Counted from the stretch's first letter, positions 1-6,131 are shown. The stretch: DNA of 6,419 nt from Bacillota bacterium (GCA_022706625.1 JAKJCD010000101.1:247-6665); one strand, 5' to 3'. Made by a program: numbers and translations. Notes: generated by a model from the sequence alone, not told the origin.

Positions 1-333
1 GTTCAGCGCTGCTTTTAAAAGCACCGAGGTGTGCACCAAACCTTTCATAAGTATGTGCGCTTTGCCTGATGATACGAGTTCCACGGCACGCAGACAGGCT
101 TTTCCTTTATCCTTCTCATCAATGATCTTGAACCCGCTCAGATCGATTTTCTGCCGTACTCCGATATCCAGGATTTCTTTAGCATCGCCTATAAGGACGG
201 CGTCGGCAATGTCCTTTTGCCTTGCATCGTGTATAGCGGTCAGCACCTCCGCATCCTGGGCCACTGCCACTGCCACGGTCTGGGACTCATTATCCGCTGC
301 GGCCTTTAGTATTTCATCAAAAGTTCTTATCAT
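1..333 (-). CDS. ptb: Phosphate butyryltransferase, N-terminal part (cut by window edge)
   Basis: This is the first 111 codons of a leftward gene that runs off the left edge. The protein starts MIRTFDEILK and contains a VAVAVAQD segment, a DAVLIGD segment and LVSSGKAHILMKGLVHT near residues 87-103. This pattern matches phosphate butyryltransferase of clostridia (phosphate acetyl/butyryl transferase family), as I recall it. The enzyme converts butyryl-CoA, or branched-chain acyl-CoA such as isobutyryl- or isovaleryl-CoA, plus phosphate to acyl-phosphate and CoA in the cytoplasm; a butyrate kinase normally then makes ATP. The start at 333 has GGAG about 10 bases upstream. It lies 86 bases after the aminotransferase stop with no clear terminator between, so the two are probably cotranscribed from the sigma-54 promoter. 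That pairing favours a branched-chain acyl substrate, which is inference. A plain phosphotransacetylase is less likely on sequence. Confidence 0.9.
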   Translation of the reverse strand, partial: MIRTFDEILKAAADNESQTVAVAVAQDAEVLTAIHDARQKDIADAVLIGDAKEILDIGVRQKIDLSGFKIIDEKDKGKACLRAVELVSSGKAHILMKGLVHTSVLLKAALN

Positions 334-419
334 TCTTTGGTGTCTCCGATATTTTGAGCTTTTCCGGCATAGACGCAGGCATGTGCCGTTCACAGCACGC
401 ATTTATCCCGGCGGGTCGG

Positions 420-1439
420 TTATACTTCCAATATCCAGTTGTCCGGTGCCGGCTCTTCTCCGAACTGGATGCCGGTCAAAAGGTCATAGAGCGCCTTTGT
501 CATCGGGCCCACTTCTTCATGATAATCAAAAAAATGCATTTTACCGTTGTACTCTATTCCGCCGATTGGCGTTATGACCGCAGCCGTTCCACAGGCTCCG
601 GCCTCCTTGAATTCATCAAGCCTGTCTGCGTACACATCCCTTTCCTCGACTCTCTTTCCAAGATAGTTCCCGGCTAAATACATTATTGACTGCTTAGTAA
701 TGCTGGGGAGTATAGAGTCCGATTTTGGAGTTACCAGCGCCTGATCCCCGGTTATTCCAAAGAAGTTAGCTGCTCCCACCTCCTCGATCTTTGTATGTGT
801 CATCGGATCGAGATAAATGCAATCGGTAAATCCGCCATCAACAGCCAGTTTGTGAGGATAAAGGCTTGCAGCATAATTCCCGCCTGCTTTGACCGCACCG
901 GTACCGAAGGGCGCCGCCCTGTCGTAATCTGAAATGATAAAATTCACCGGCTTCATCCCGCCTTTGAAGTAAGGACCGACAGGCAGGCAAAATACTCCGA
1001 ACATGTAGCTGCTGGCGGGCTTTACCCCGATATTATCTCCAATGCCTATAACATAAGGCCTTATATAGAGAGTGCCCATTCTGTGGGGCGGGATCCACCT
1101 TTCGTTTGCTCTTACCACCTTCAAACAGGCATCAATAAATTTCTCTTCCGGGATCCCGGGCATCAAAAGCCTTCGGCAACTCATGTTCAAACGCTTCGCA
1201 TTCCTGTCGACACGGAAAAGAACGGTTTTTCCATTGACAGTCCGATAAGCTTTTAAGCCTTCAAAACACTGCTGTCCGTAATGAAGGGCCGTCGAGCCAT
1301 CACTTATCGTAATGGTATTGTCTTCGGTAAGCCTGCCTTTGTCCCATTTTCCGTCTTGCCATAGCGATACATATCGAAAATCGGTTTTGATGTAGGAGAA
1401 TCCAAGCTCGCTCCAATTGATGTCAACATGTGTTTTCAT
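420..1439 (-). CDS. ilvE: Branched-chain amino acid aminotransferase (fold type IV, PLP)
   Basis: Transfers the amino group between leucine, isoleucine or valine and 2-oxoglutarate in the cytoplasm. The 339-residue product has the usual length of the Bacillus/eukaryote-type BCAT group. Visible marks are the LHYGQQCFEGLKAYR segment (about residues 52-66), the RPYVIGIG substrate-side segment (127-134), the GAVKAGGNYAASL block with the PLP-binding lysine at about residue 184, the KIEEVGAANFFG block (217-228) and ACGTAAVITPIG near 282-293. The reading frame extends to an ATG at 1466, but that codon has no ribosome binding site and would lie only about 13 bases from the predicted transcription start. 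The ATG at 1439 has GAGAGG six bases upstream and gives MKTHVDINW, so I chose it. It is first in a leftward unit with ptb and diverges from a sigma-54 activator gene, which suggests a catabolic rather than a purely biosynthetic role (inference). Confidence 0.93.
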   Translation of the reverse strand: MKTHVDINWSELGFSYIKTDFRYVSLWQDGKWDKGRLTEDNTITISDGSTALHYGQQCFEGLKAYRTVNGKTVLFRVDRNAKRLNMSCRRLLMPGIPEEKFIDACLKVVRANERWIPPHRMGTLYIRPYVIGIGDNIGVKPASSYMFGVFCLPVGPYFKGGMKPVNFIISDYDRAAPFGTGAVKAGGNYAASLYPHKLAVDGGFTDCIYLDPMTHTKIEEVGAANFFGITGDQALVTPKSDSILPSITKQSIMYLAGNYLGKRVEERDVYADRLDEFKEAGACGTAAVITPIGGIEYNGKMHFFDYHEEVGPMTKALYDLLTGIQFGEEPAPDNWILEV

Positions 1440-1490
1440 AGAGTACCTCTCATAGTTAATGATCATTGTGGCTTTGTCATAAAAAACATA

Positions 1491-1505
1491 GCAAAACAGA
1501 TGCCA
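1491..1505 (-). promoter_or_regulatory. Sigma-54 (-24/-12) promoter for the ilvE-ptb unit
   Basis: On the minus strand the bases read TGGCATCTGTTTTGC. The invariant GG and GC doublets sit at exactly the sigma-54 spacing (positions 2-3 and 14-15 of the TGGCAC-N5-TTGC pattern), with one mismatch in the core. The expected transcription start is near 1479, giving a leader of about 40 bases to the ilvE start at 1439. The divergent neighbour encodes a sigma-54 activator, which independently supports the call. Confidence 0.85.
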
Positions 1506-1547
1506 AAGATGTGCTGCTGAGATAAGAAGATGAAAACCTTATATTTC

Positions 1548-1580
1548 AACCATTTTTAAACCATTTAAAATTCTAAATTT
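1548..1580. other. AT-rich spacer with AACCATTT direct repeat, possible bend
   Basis: AACCATTT occurs at 1548-1555 and again at 1559-1566, an 11-base period, inside an almost entirely A/T stretch. It lies between the sigma-54 promoter and the TGCA palindromes, where sigma-54 systems often need bent or flexible DNA for looping. The bending role is inference. Confidence 0.35.
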
Positions 1581-1589
1581 TCTGACGCA

Positions 1590-1627
1590 TGCAGCATACT
1601 GCAATGCAGTGCAAAATATTGCACGCA
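1590..1627. promoter_or_regulatory. Phased TGCA palindrome array, candidate activator (enhancer) site
   Basis: TGCA occurs at 1590, 1600, 1605, 1610 and 1620, four of them exactly 10 bases apart. They form two palindromes of the form TGCA-N6-TGCA: TGCAG-CATA-CTGCA (1590-1603) and GTGCAA-AATA-TTGCAC (1609-1624). Their centres are 20 bp apart, about two helical turns. A third perfect palindrome, ACTGCA-A-TGCAGT (1598-1610), bridges them. The array is about 110-145 bp upstream of the predicted sigma-54 start, the usual place for an upstream activating sequence. Binding by the adjacent regulator is inferred. Confidence 0.6.
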
Positions 1628-1634
1628 ACTGAGT

Positions 1635-1655
1635 GCGGAAATTTGACTATTCCGC
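1635..1655. promoter_or_regulatory. Inverted repeat over the -35 of the regulator promoter
   Basis: GCGGAA at 1635-1640 and TTCCGC at 1650-1655 form perfect 6-bp arms around nine bases that include the regulator's predicted -35 hexamer. CGCA-N6-TGCG (1624-1637) just to the left has the same arm spacing as the TGCA palindromes. A protein bound here could block the regulator promoter, so autoregulation is possible but not shown. Confidence 0.35.
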
Positions 1656-1670
1656 TGAGGATAGTATGAT
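1643..1670 (+). promoter_or_regulatory. Sigma-70-type promoter for the sigma-54 activator gene
   Basis: TTGACT (1643-1648) and TATGAT (1665-1670) each match five of six consensus bases and are 16 bases apart. The start would be near 1677, leaving a leader of about 76 bases to the start at 1753. The TGCA array lies immediately upstream of the -35. Confidence 0.6.
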
Positions 1671-1752
1671 AATTATTGCATTAAGATATTGTTTTTGATA
1701 AAATAGAAACGACAATGGTAAAATTTACTATGTATAATAAAGGATGGGAGAC

Positions 1753-3489
1753 ATGCTTTCAATATTTAAATCTGAATTATTCAAGACAATATTGGACTGT
1801 ATAAGCGACGGCATCCTGCTGATCAATAAAAAAGGGGAAATTATAATTTTCAATACGGTGGCGGAAAGGATTCTGGGTCACCATAAAATCGAAGCAGTAG
1901 GAAAGCAGATCGAGATAATAGTTCCGACCACGAAACTTCCTCTTATCATTGAATCCGGATTGTATGAATTAAATCAAACAGTATATATAAACAATACAAA
2001 ATTGATAGTAGACCGGATCCCGCTTAAAGATAACAAAGATGAAACCATCGGAGCGGTCTCTATCTTCCGCCCGTTTTTGGAAGCCAGGGAGCTGCACAAT
2101 GAAGTTTCCTCACTCATAGAAACAAGGACGCTGCTGCAGGCGATCATCAACTCCACGCTTGATGCCATCTCGGTGGTGAACGAAACAGGCAGGGTCATTT
2201 TGATCAATCCCGCATATACAAGGCTGACGGGTCTTACTGAGAAGGATGTGTTAAGCCAGCCTGCAACCGTTGATATCCCAGACGGAAGCGAAAGCATACA
2301 TATGAAGGTATTGTCCACAAGGCAGCCCGTCGATAATGTCAGAGTTAAGCTTAATAAGAGAGACAAGGAAGTCATCGTGAACGTGGCCCCGATTTTCATA
2401 AATAATGAATTGAAGGGAAGCGTAGGGGTCTTGCATGATGTGTCCGAAGTCAAAAAGCTGACAAAAGAGCTGGCTGATGTTCGGAGGATTATACAGATAC
2501 AGTCCAATGCCAAATATACTTTTGACGATTTTATCGGTTCAAGCCTGTCCCTGGGCTATGCCATTGAGCAGGCTAAGAGATCGACTCCTGCTTCTATCCT
2601 GCTCAGGGGCGAAAGCGGAACGGGGAAAGAGATATTTGCCCATGCGATACATAATCTGAGCAACCGGAAAAACAGAAAATTTGTAAGGGTCAACTGTGCA
2701 GCTCTCTCGGAAAACCTGCTTGAAAGCGAGCTTTTCGGTTATTCCGAAGGGGCGTTTACCGGGGCCAAGCACGGCGGGAAACCAGGCTTTTTCGAAGTAG
2801 CCGACGAGGGCACCTTGCTCCTGGATGAAATCGGTGAGCTGAGCCCAAATCTGCAAAGTAAGCTGCTGCGCGTCCTGCAGGAAAAAGAAATGATCCGGGT
2901 GGGAGATACCAACCCCATTTCCGTTGATGTACGCATCATCGCCGCTACCAATGCCAACCTGGAGAAACTTATCGAAAACGGCAAGTTCAGAGAGGACCTG
3001 TATTACCGCATCAATATGATACAGATAATGATCCCGCCCTTAAGGCACCGCAAAGAGGATATTTCTCAATTGGCCCAATATTTGATCAGGAAGCTCAGTA
3101 TCGAATTCGGAAGGAACACCGTATCTCTTTCGGAATCTGCCTTGGAAATACTGGAGGGATATGATTGGCCGGGAAACGTCAGAGAGCTTGAGAATATACT
3201 GGGAAGAGCTCTTATTAATATGAAGCTCAACGAAACGGTTTTGAATGCTTCCCACCTTCCGCACCTGAGAATGAAAACCGCCGCCCCTGAAGAGGCCGAA
3301 GGTTTATCGGCGGAGGCTTGCGATAAAGAGAACCATACATATAACGAGCTCTTCGATTCCTGGGAAAAGCAAATGCTGTCCCGGCTCATGCTCCGCATGG
3401 AAGGCAACAAAACAAAGGCGGCAAAGCATTTAAACATCTCGATTCGCAGCTTATATTATAAACTGGAAAAGCACTTCGGAGCTCAATAA
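1753..3489 (+). CDS. PAS-PAS-AAA+-Fis sigma-54-dependent transcriptional activator (BkdR-like)
   Basis: A cytoplasmic enhancer-binding protein that uses ATP to open sigma-54 promoters. In the 578-residue product, two PAS-type sensor domains lie at about 10-110 and 125-232. The AAA+ domain follows (about 255-480), with Walker A GESGTGKE at 286-293, the sigma-54-contacting GAFTGA loop at 333-338, Walker B TLLLDE at 354-359, an arginine-finger region FREDLYYR near 412-419 and WPGNVRELEN near 472-481. A Fis-type helix-turn-helix ends the protein (about 545-575, GNKTKAAKHLNISIRSLYYKL). There is no receiver domain, so it probably senses a small molecule. The intact GAFTGA motif argues for true sigma-54 activation. 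ATG 1744 is also in frame, but AAAGGA lies eight bases before ATG 1753, so I prefer 1753. The divergent sigma-54 promoter and ptb recall the Bacillus bkd system; orthology to BkdR is inferred. Confidence 0.93.
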   Translation: MLSIFKSELFKTILDCISDGILLINKKGEIIIFNTVAERILGHHKIEAVGKQIEIIVPTTKLPLIIESGLYELNQTVYINNTKLIVDRIPLKDNKDETIGAVSIFRPFLEARELHNEVSSLIETRTLLQAIINSTLDAISVVNETGRVILINPAYTRLTGLTEKDVLSQPATVDIPDGSESIHMKVLSTRQPVDNVRVKLNKRDKEVIVNVAPIFINNELKGSVGVLHDVSEVKKLTKELADVRRIIQIQSNAKYTFDDFIGSSLSLGYAIEQAKRSTPASILLRGESGTGKEIFAHAIHNLSNRKNRKFVRVNCAALSENLLESELFGYSEGAFTGAKHGGKPGFFEVADEGTLLLDEIGELSPNLQSKLLRVLQEKEMIRVGDTNPISVDVRIIAATNANLEKLIENGKFREDLYYRINMIQIMIPPLRHRKEDISQLAQYLIRKLSIEFGRNTVSLSESALEILEGYDWPGNVRELENILGRALINMKLNETVLNASHLPHLRMKTAAPEEAEGLSAEACDKENHTYNELFDSWEKQMLSRLMLRMEGNKTKAAKHLNISIRSLYYKLEKHFGAQ

Positions 3490-3501
3490 GTCGCGATGCT
3501 T

Positions 3502-5514
3502 CTATAAAATCAACTCTCCTATATTGTAAACAAGAAAAGCTGCCACCCAGGCCACGACGGTTTGAAAGGACACCGTCGCCAGCGCCCCCAATATGCTTCC
3601 CATTTCCCTTCTTGCCGCGGCCATCGCTGCCACGCAGGGCATGTAAAGAAGAGAGAAAATCAGAAACGCAAAGGCGGACAGGGGAGTGAATACCTCCGCC
3701 ATCAACAATGGAAGTGATGCGGAGTCAGGGGCATTCAGCAGTATGGCAAAGGTGCTGACCACCGCTTCTTTGGCGGAAAGGCCGGTTATCAGGGCGGTAG
3801 CGGCACGCCAATCTCCGAAGCCTAAAGGAGCAAACACGGGAACCGCAAGAGTACCGATGCTTGCCAGCATGCTCCGGTCGCTGCTCTCGACCATATTGAA
3901 ACCCGTGTCGAAGCTTTGCAGCAGCCATATCACGATGGTGGCAAAAAAGATTATTGTAAATGCTCTTCGTATAAATCCTGCGATGTTTTCCCACATTCTA
4001 AGCCACACGCTTTTCATGACCGGCATCCTGTAATTCGGAAGCACCATAATAAAAGGCACCGGCTTACCGCTGAAAATAGTGCTTTTTAACAACAAAGCGC
4101 AAATGATGGCTACAATGACCCCCGTTATGTAAAGTGAAAACATTACGAGTGCTTTATGCCCTTCAAAGAAAGCTGCCGTGAACATGGCATAAATCGGCAG
4201 TTTGGCGCTGCAGGACATAAAGGGCACCAGCAGAATGGTCATATAGCGGTCGCGCTTGCTGGGAAGTGTTCTTGTAGCCATTATAGCGGGCACGGAACAT
4301 CCGAAGCCCAACAGCAAAGGAACAATGGAGCGGCCTGAAAGGCCCAGCCTCCTAAGCAGTCTGTCCATAAAAAATGCGACTCTCGGTATATATCCGCTGT
4401 CTTCCATTATTGAAAGCAGGAAAAACAGTATAGTAATTATTGGCAGGAAAGACATCACGCTTCCTACTCCCACAAAGACACCGTCTATGATAAGTGAATG
4501 TAGGACCGGACTGATGTTCGTATTGCTCAAAGCCTCGTCGGTAATGTCAGATAGACGGTCGATGCCGGCGCCCAGCAAATCGCTGAGGCTAGTTCCAAGC
4601 GCTCCGAATGTAAGCCAGAAGATGAAAAGCATGATGCCGAGGAAAATAGGAAGAGCCAGGTATTTATGCGTCAGGATCTCGTCGATTTTAACGGAGCGCA
4701 GATGCTCCTTGCTCTCTCCTGTTTTAGTGATGATTCGGCCACAAACATCCTCGATAAAGCAATAGCGCATGTCTGCCATTGCCGCTTCTCTGTCCGTGCC
4801 TAAGTGGAACTCCATGTCGTCTACGATATGCTGTATTATGTCTATGTCGGGCTCATGAAGGTTCAACCTGTCCAGGATCAAATCGTCTCCTTCCACCGTT
4901 TTTGTGGCGGCATATCGGAGAGGAAGTTTAGCTTCCATCGCCTGCTCTTCGATCAGATGGGAGACCGAATGGATGGCATTGTGGACGGGACCGGTGCAAA
5001 AGTCGATTTTTTGTCGGACCGTCCGCTTTCCGGCGGTTTCTATGGCACTATGAATAAGGTCGTGTATCCCTTCATTTTTGCTGGCGGAAATGGGAACTAC
5101 AGGCACGCCCAATGCTTGAGAGAGTCTTGGAATGTCAATAAAGACACCGTTATTGCGCACTTCGTCCATCATATTGAGCGCGATTACCAAGGGAGTCTCG
5201 AGTTCTAAAAGCTGCAGAGTAAGGTAGAGATTTCTCTCGATATCGGTTGCATCGACGATATTGATGATAACGTCGGGCTTCTGATCAATGATGTAGTCTC
5301 TTGAGACTATTTCTTCTGTACTGTATGGTGCAAGGGAGTAGATGCCCGGGAGATCGATGACTTTAACACCTTTATGGCCTTTGACGCAGCCTTCTTTGCT
5401 TTCTATCGTTACTCCGGGAAGGTTGCCTACCTTTTGGCTGCTTCCTGTTAACTGGTTAAAGAGTGTGGTTTTGCCGCTGTTGGGGTTGCCGACCAGTGCT
5501 ACGTTTATGTTCAT
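3502..5514 (-). CDS. feoB: Ferrous iron transport protein B (Fe(II) permease with GTPase domain)
   Basis: Imports Fe(II) across the cytoplasmic membrane. The N-terminal G domain of the 670-residue product shows G1 GNPNSGKT (9-16), the switch I threonine in GVTIE (36), G3 DLPG (54-57), G4 NMMD (114-117) and a G5 SAS (143-145). A helical linker domain runs to about 270, followed by a multi-pass membrane region (about 285-665). The membrane part has both Gate repeats with the family cysteines, GCSVPA (C406) and SCSAKLP (C435), then GLSAKEAVVS (578-587) and MPC (C627). It is shorter than the E. coli protein (about 770 residues) but typical for Firmicutes, and no FeoC-like tail is visible. The start overlaps the feoA stop as ATGA, implying translational coupling. 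The TAG stop at 3502 is only 12 bases from the convergent regulator's stop, with no clear terminator between. Confidence 0.97.
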   Translation of the reverse strand: MNINVALVGNPNSGKTTLFNQLTGSSQKVGNLPGVTIESKEGCVKGHKGVKVIDLPGIYSLAPYSTEEIVSRDYIIDQKPDVIINIVDATDIERNLYLTLQLLELETPLVIALNMMDEVRNNGVFIDIPRLSQALGVPVVPISASKNEGIHDLIHSAIETAGKRTVRQKIDFCTGPVHNAIHSVSHLIEEQAMEAKLPLRYAATKTVEGDDLILDRLNLHEPDIDIIQHIVDDMEFHLGTDREAAMADMRYCFIEDVCGRIITKTGESKEHLRSVKIDEILTHKYLALPIFLGIMLFIFWLTFGALGTSLSDLLGAGIDRLSDITDEALSNTNISPVLHSLIIDGVFVGVGSVMSFLPIITILFFLLSIMEDSGYIPRVAFFMDRLLRRLGLSGRSIVPLLLGFGCSVPAIMATRTLPSKRDRYMTILLVPFMSCSAKLPIYAMFTAAFFEGHKALVMFSLYITGVIVAIICALLLKSTIFSGKPVPFIMVLPNYRMPVMKSVWLRMWENIAGFIRRAFTIIFFATIVIWLLQSFDTGFNMVESSDRSMLASIGTLAVPVFAPLGFGDWRAATALITGLSAKEAVVSTFAILLNAPDSASLPLLMAEVFTPLSAFAFLIFSLLYMPCVAAMAAARREMGSILGALATVSFQTVVAWVAAFLVYNIGELIL

Positions 5515-5843
5515 TCAGCCACCGCCTCGATGATTATATGCCTGGCATCTTCTTTGCGCAAAGTGAGCTCAAAATTTCGAAGATATAGCTCAATGGGATC
5601 ACCCAAAGGGGCAGTTTTGCGTACCATTACTACGGTATTCGGAGTAAGTCCCATATCAAGGAGGTGGCGGCGCAGCGCACCTTCGCCGCGAACAGCCAGT
5701 ATGCGGGCCTTCTCCCCCGGTTTAAGCAGATCCAGGCTCATACCATCGCAGGAATCTTGTCCCCTGTGACGCCGGCAAGTCCCGCGGTGATTCTTTCCTT
5801 CAGCTGATTGATAACATTTATTGTGACGTCTGCTAAAAAACAT
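5511..5843 (-). CDS. feoA: Ferrous iron transport protein A with Cys/His-rich N-terminal extension
   Basis: FeoA is a small cytoplasmic SH3-like protein that supports FeoB. The core spans residues 35-110 (MSLDLLKPGEKARI, then GEGALRRHLLDMGLTP, APLGDPIELYLR and LTLRKEDARHI), a close match to the family. The start at 5843 has AAAGGAG seven bases upstream, the best ribosome binding site in the region. The internal ATG at 5741, where a standard FeoA would begin, has no Shine-Dalgarno sequence in the usual window. The predicted protein therefore carries 34 extra residues rich in Arg/Lys, with Cys at 10, 23 and 32 and His at 7, 19 and 26. These could bind metal, but no named domain is recognised there. 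A short normal FeoA starting at 5741 remains possible. Its TGA overlaps the feoB ATG. Confidence 0.9.
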   Translation of the reverse strand: MFFSRRHNKCYQSAEGKNHRGTCRRHRGQDSCDGMSLDLLKPGEKARILAVRGEGALRRHLLDMGLTPNTVVMVRKTAPLGDPIELYLRNFELTLRKEDARHIIIEAVAE

Positions 5844-5850
5844 TAAATAC

Positions 5851-5857
5851 TCCTTTG
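5851..5857 (-). promoter_or_regulatory. Ribosome binding site that decides the feoA start
   Basis: The minus strand reads AAAGGAG about seven bases before the ATG at 5843, near-perfect complementarity to the 16S rRNA tail. It supports the long form of FeoA over the internal ATG at 5741. Confidence 0.75.
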
Positions 5858-5924
5858 TACTGTTATGATTATTATGCTACTTTTAACTTCCGTGATTTAA
5901 TACTGTGTATCAAACTGAGGGACG

Positions 5925-5937
5925 ACTCGAAGCGAGT
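5925..5937. repeat. Small inverted repeat in the feoA leader
   Basis: ACTCG-AAG-CGAGT is a perfect 5-bp-arm inverted repeat that overlaps the end of the 16-bp palindrome. It lies just downstream of the predicted feoA transcription start and could form a 5' stem in the leader RNA or be part of a composite operator. No run of U follows, so it is not a terminator. Confidence 0.35.
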
Positions 5938-5951
5938 TAGCATATGCTAAC
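5936..5951. promoter_or_regulatory. Perfect 16-bp palindrome at the feoA start, candidate metal-repressor operator
   Basis: GTTAGCATATGCTAAC is fully self-complementary and covers the expected start of feoA transcription (about 5948), directly after the -10. The TTAGC-N4-GCTAA layout is reminiscent of DtxR/MntR/IdeR-family operators (TTAGG-N4-CCTAA type) more than of a Fur box. A bound repressor would block transcription when iron is plentiful. The regulator's identity is inferred. Confidence 0.6.
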
Positions 5952-5954
5952 ATC

Positions 5955-5983
5955 ATGATACATTTTAAATACGACAGTGTCAA
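5955..5983 (-). promoter_or_regulatory. Sigma-70-type promoter for feoA-feoB
   Basis: On the minus strand a perfect TTGACA (-35, 5983-5978) is followed by a 17-base spacer and TATCAT (-10, 5960-5955, five of six). Transcription should start near 5948, giving a leader of about 105 bases before the feoA ATG at 5843. Confidence 0.8.
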
Positions 5984-5992
5984 TAAGATAAA

Positions 5993-6004
5993 GTGACACG
6001 TCAC
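5993..6004. promoter_or_regulatory. Palindrome upstream of the feoA -35
   Basis: GTGACACGTCAC has 5-bp arms (GTGAC/GTCAC) around two bases and is centred about 50 bp upstream of the predicted feoA start. TGACAC within it is also the inverse of GTGTCA at 5977-5982, which overlaps the -35. It looks like a dimeric regulator site, but I cannot name the protein. Confidence 0.3.
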
Positions 6005-6023
6005 AATTAAATTTCCGGCGGCC

Positions 6024-6066
6024 AGTGAGGCACGGGGTGGCAAACAAAGCGTCCCCGTGCCTCACT
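6024..6066. repeat. GC-rich 14-bp-stem hairpin, REP/MITE-like element
   Basis: AGTGAGGCACGGGG (6024-6037) and its exact reverse complement CCCCGTGCCTCACT (6053-6066) flank a 15-base loop. Neither strand has a following T-run, and the element sits between two divergent promoters, so a terminator role is unlikely. Similar GGCAC-GGGGAC palindromes are, as I recall, dispersed in many copies in anaerobic Firmicutes genomes. That would make this a small non-coding mobile or REP-type element; copy number cannot be judged from one window. Confidence 0.6.
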
Positions 6067-6102
6067 ATGAGAAATTCTACGGAAACTCAAGTGAGCATAA
6101 AG

Positions 6103-6131
6103 TTGACGCACAGACACTGAGCCTATATAAT
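6103..6131 (+). promoter_or_regulatory. Sigma-70-type promoter for the CofE-like gene
   Basis: TTGACG (6103-6108, five of six) and a perfect TATAAT (6126-6131) are separated by 17 bases. The start would be near 6138, leaving a leader of about 63 bases. TGCGGTT in that leader can pair with AGCCGCA (near 6147 and 6170), a weak stem of unknown use. Confidence 0.75.

Noticed and set aside
248..276. Short GTGGCA-type repeat in ptb
   Set aside because: It encodes the conserved VAVAVAQ segment of the enzyme and is a codon coincidence, not a repeat element.
29..677. Rightward open frames at 29-577 and 354-677
   Set aside because: They lie opposite ptb and ilvE, whose products match known families; their own translations have no recognisable motif and no good ribosome binding site.
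1440..1466. Upstream ATG extending ilvE by nine codons
   Set aside because: There is no Shine-Dalgarno sequence, and it is only about 13 bases from the sigma-54 start; the ATG at 1439 has GAGAGG at good spacing.
1733..1738. Perfect TATAAT just before the regulator gene
   Set aside because: Transcription would begin at about 1745, leaving no room for the ribosome binding site of the 1753 start, and no good -35 lies at the right distance.
1974..2513. 179-codon leftward open frame inside the regulator gene
   Set aside because: It is the antisense shadow of the PAS region, with low-complexity Ser/Leu/Thr composition and no family resemblance.
3465..3506. Weak hairpin AAGCA / TGCTT between the convergent genes as a terminator
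   Set aside because: It has only five base pairs with a loop over 20 bases and no proper T-run, so it is not supportable.
4256..5208. Rightward open frames opposite feoB
   Set aside because: FeoB is complete with all motifs on the other strand; these frames translate to unrecognisable sequence.
5742..5843. Frameshift or separate small gene upstream of feoA
   Set aside because: The frame is continuous with feoA and has one strong ribosome binding site at its start, so a single extended FeoA is the simplest reading.
6024..6066. Rho-independent terminator
   Set aside because: The stem is strong, but neither strand is followed by a T-run and both flanking genes point away from it.
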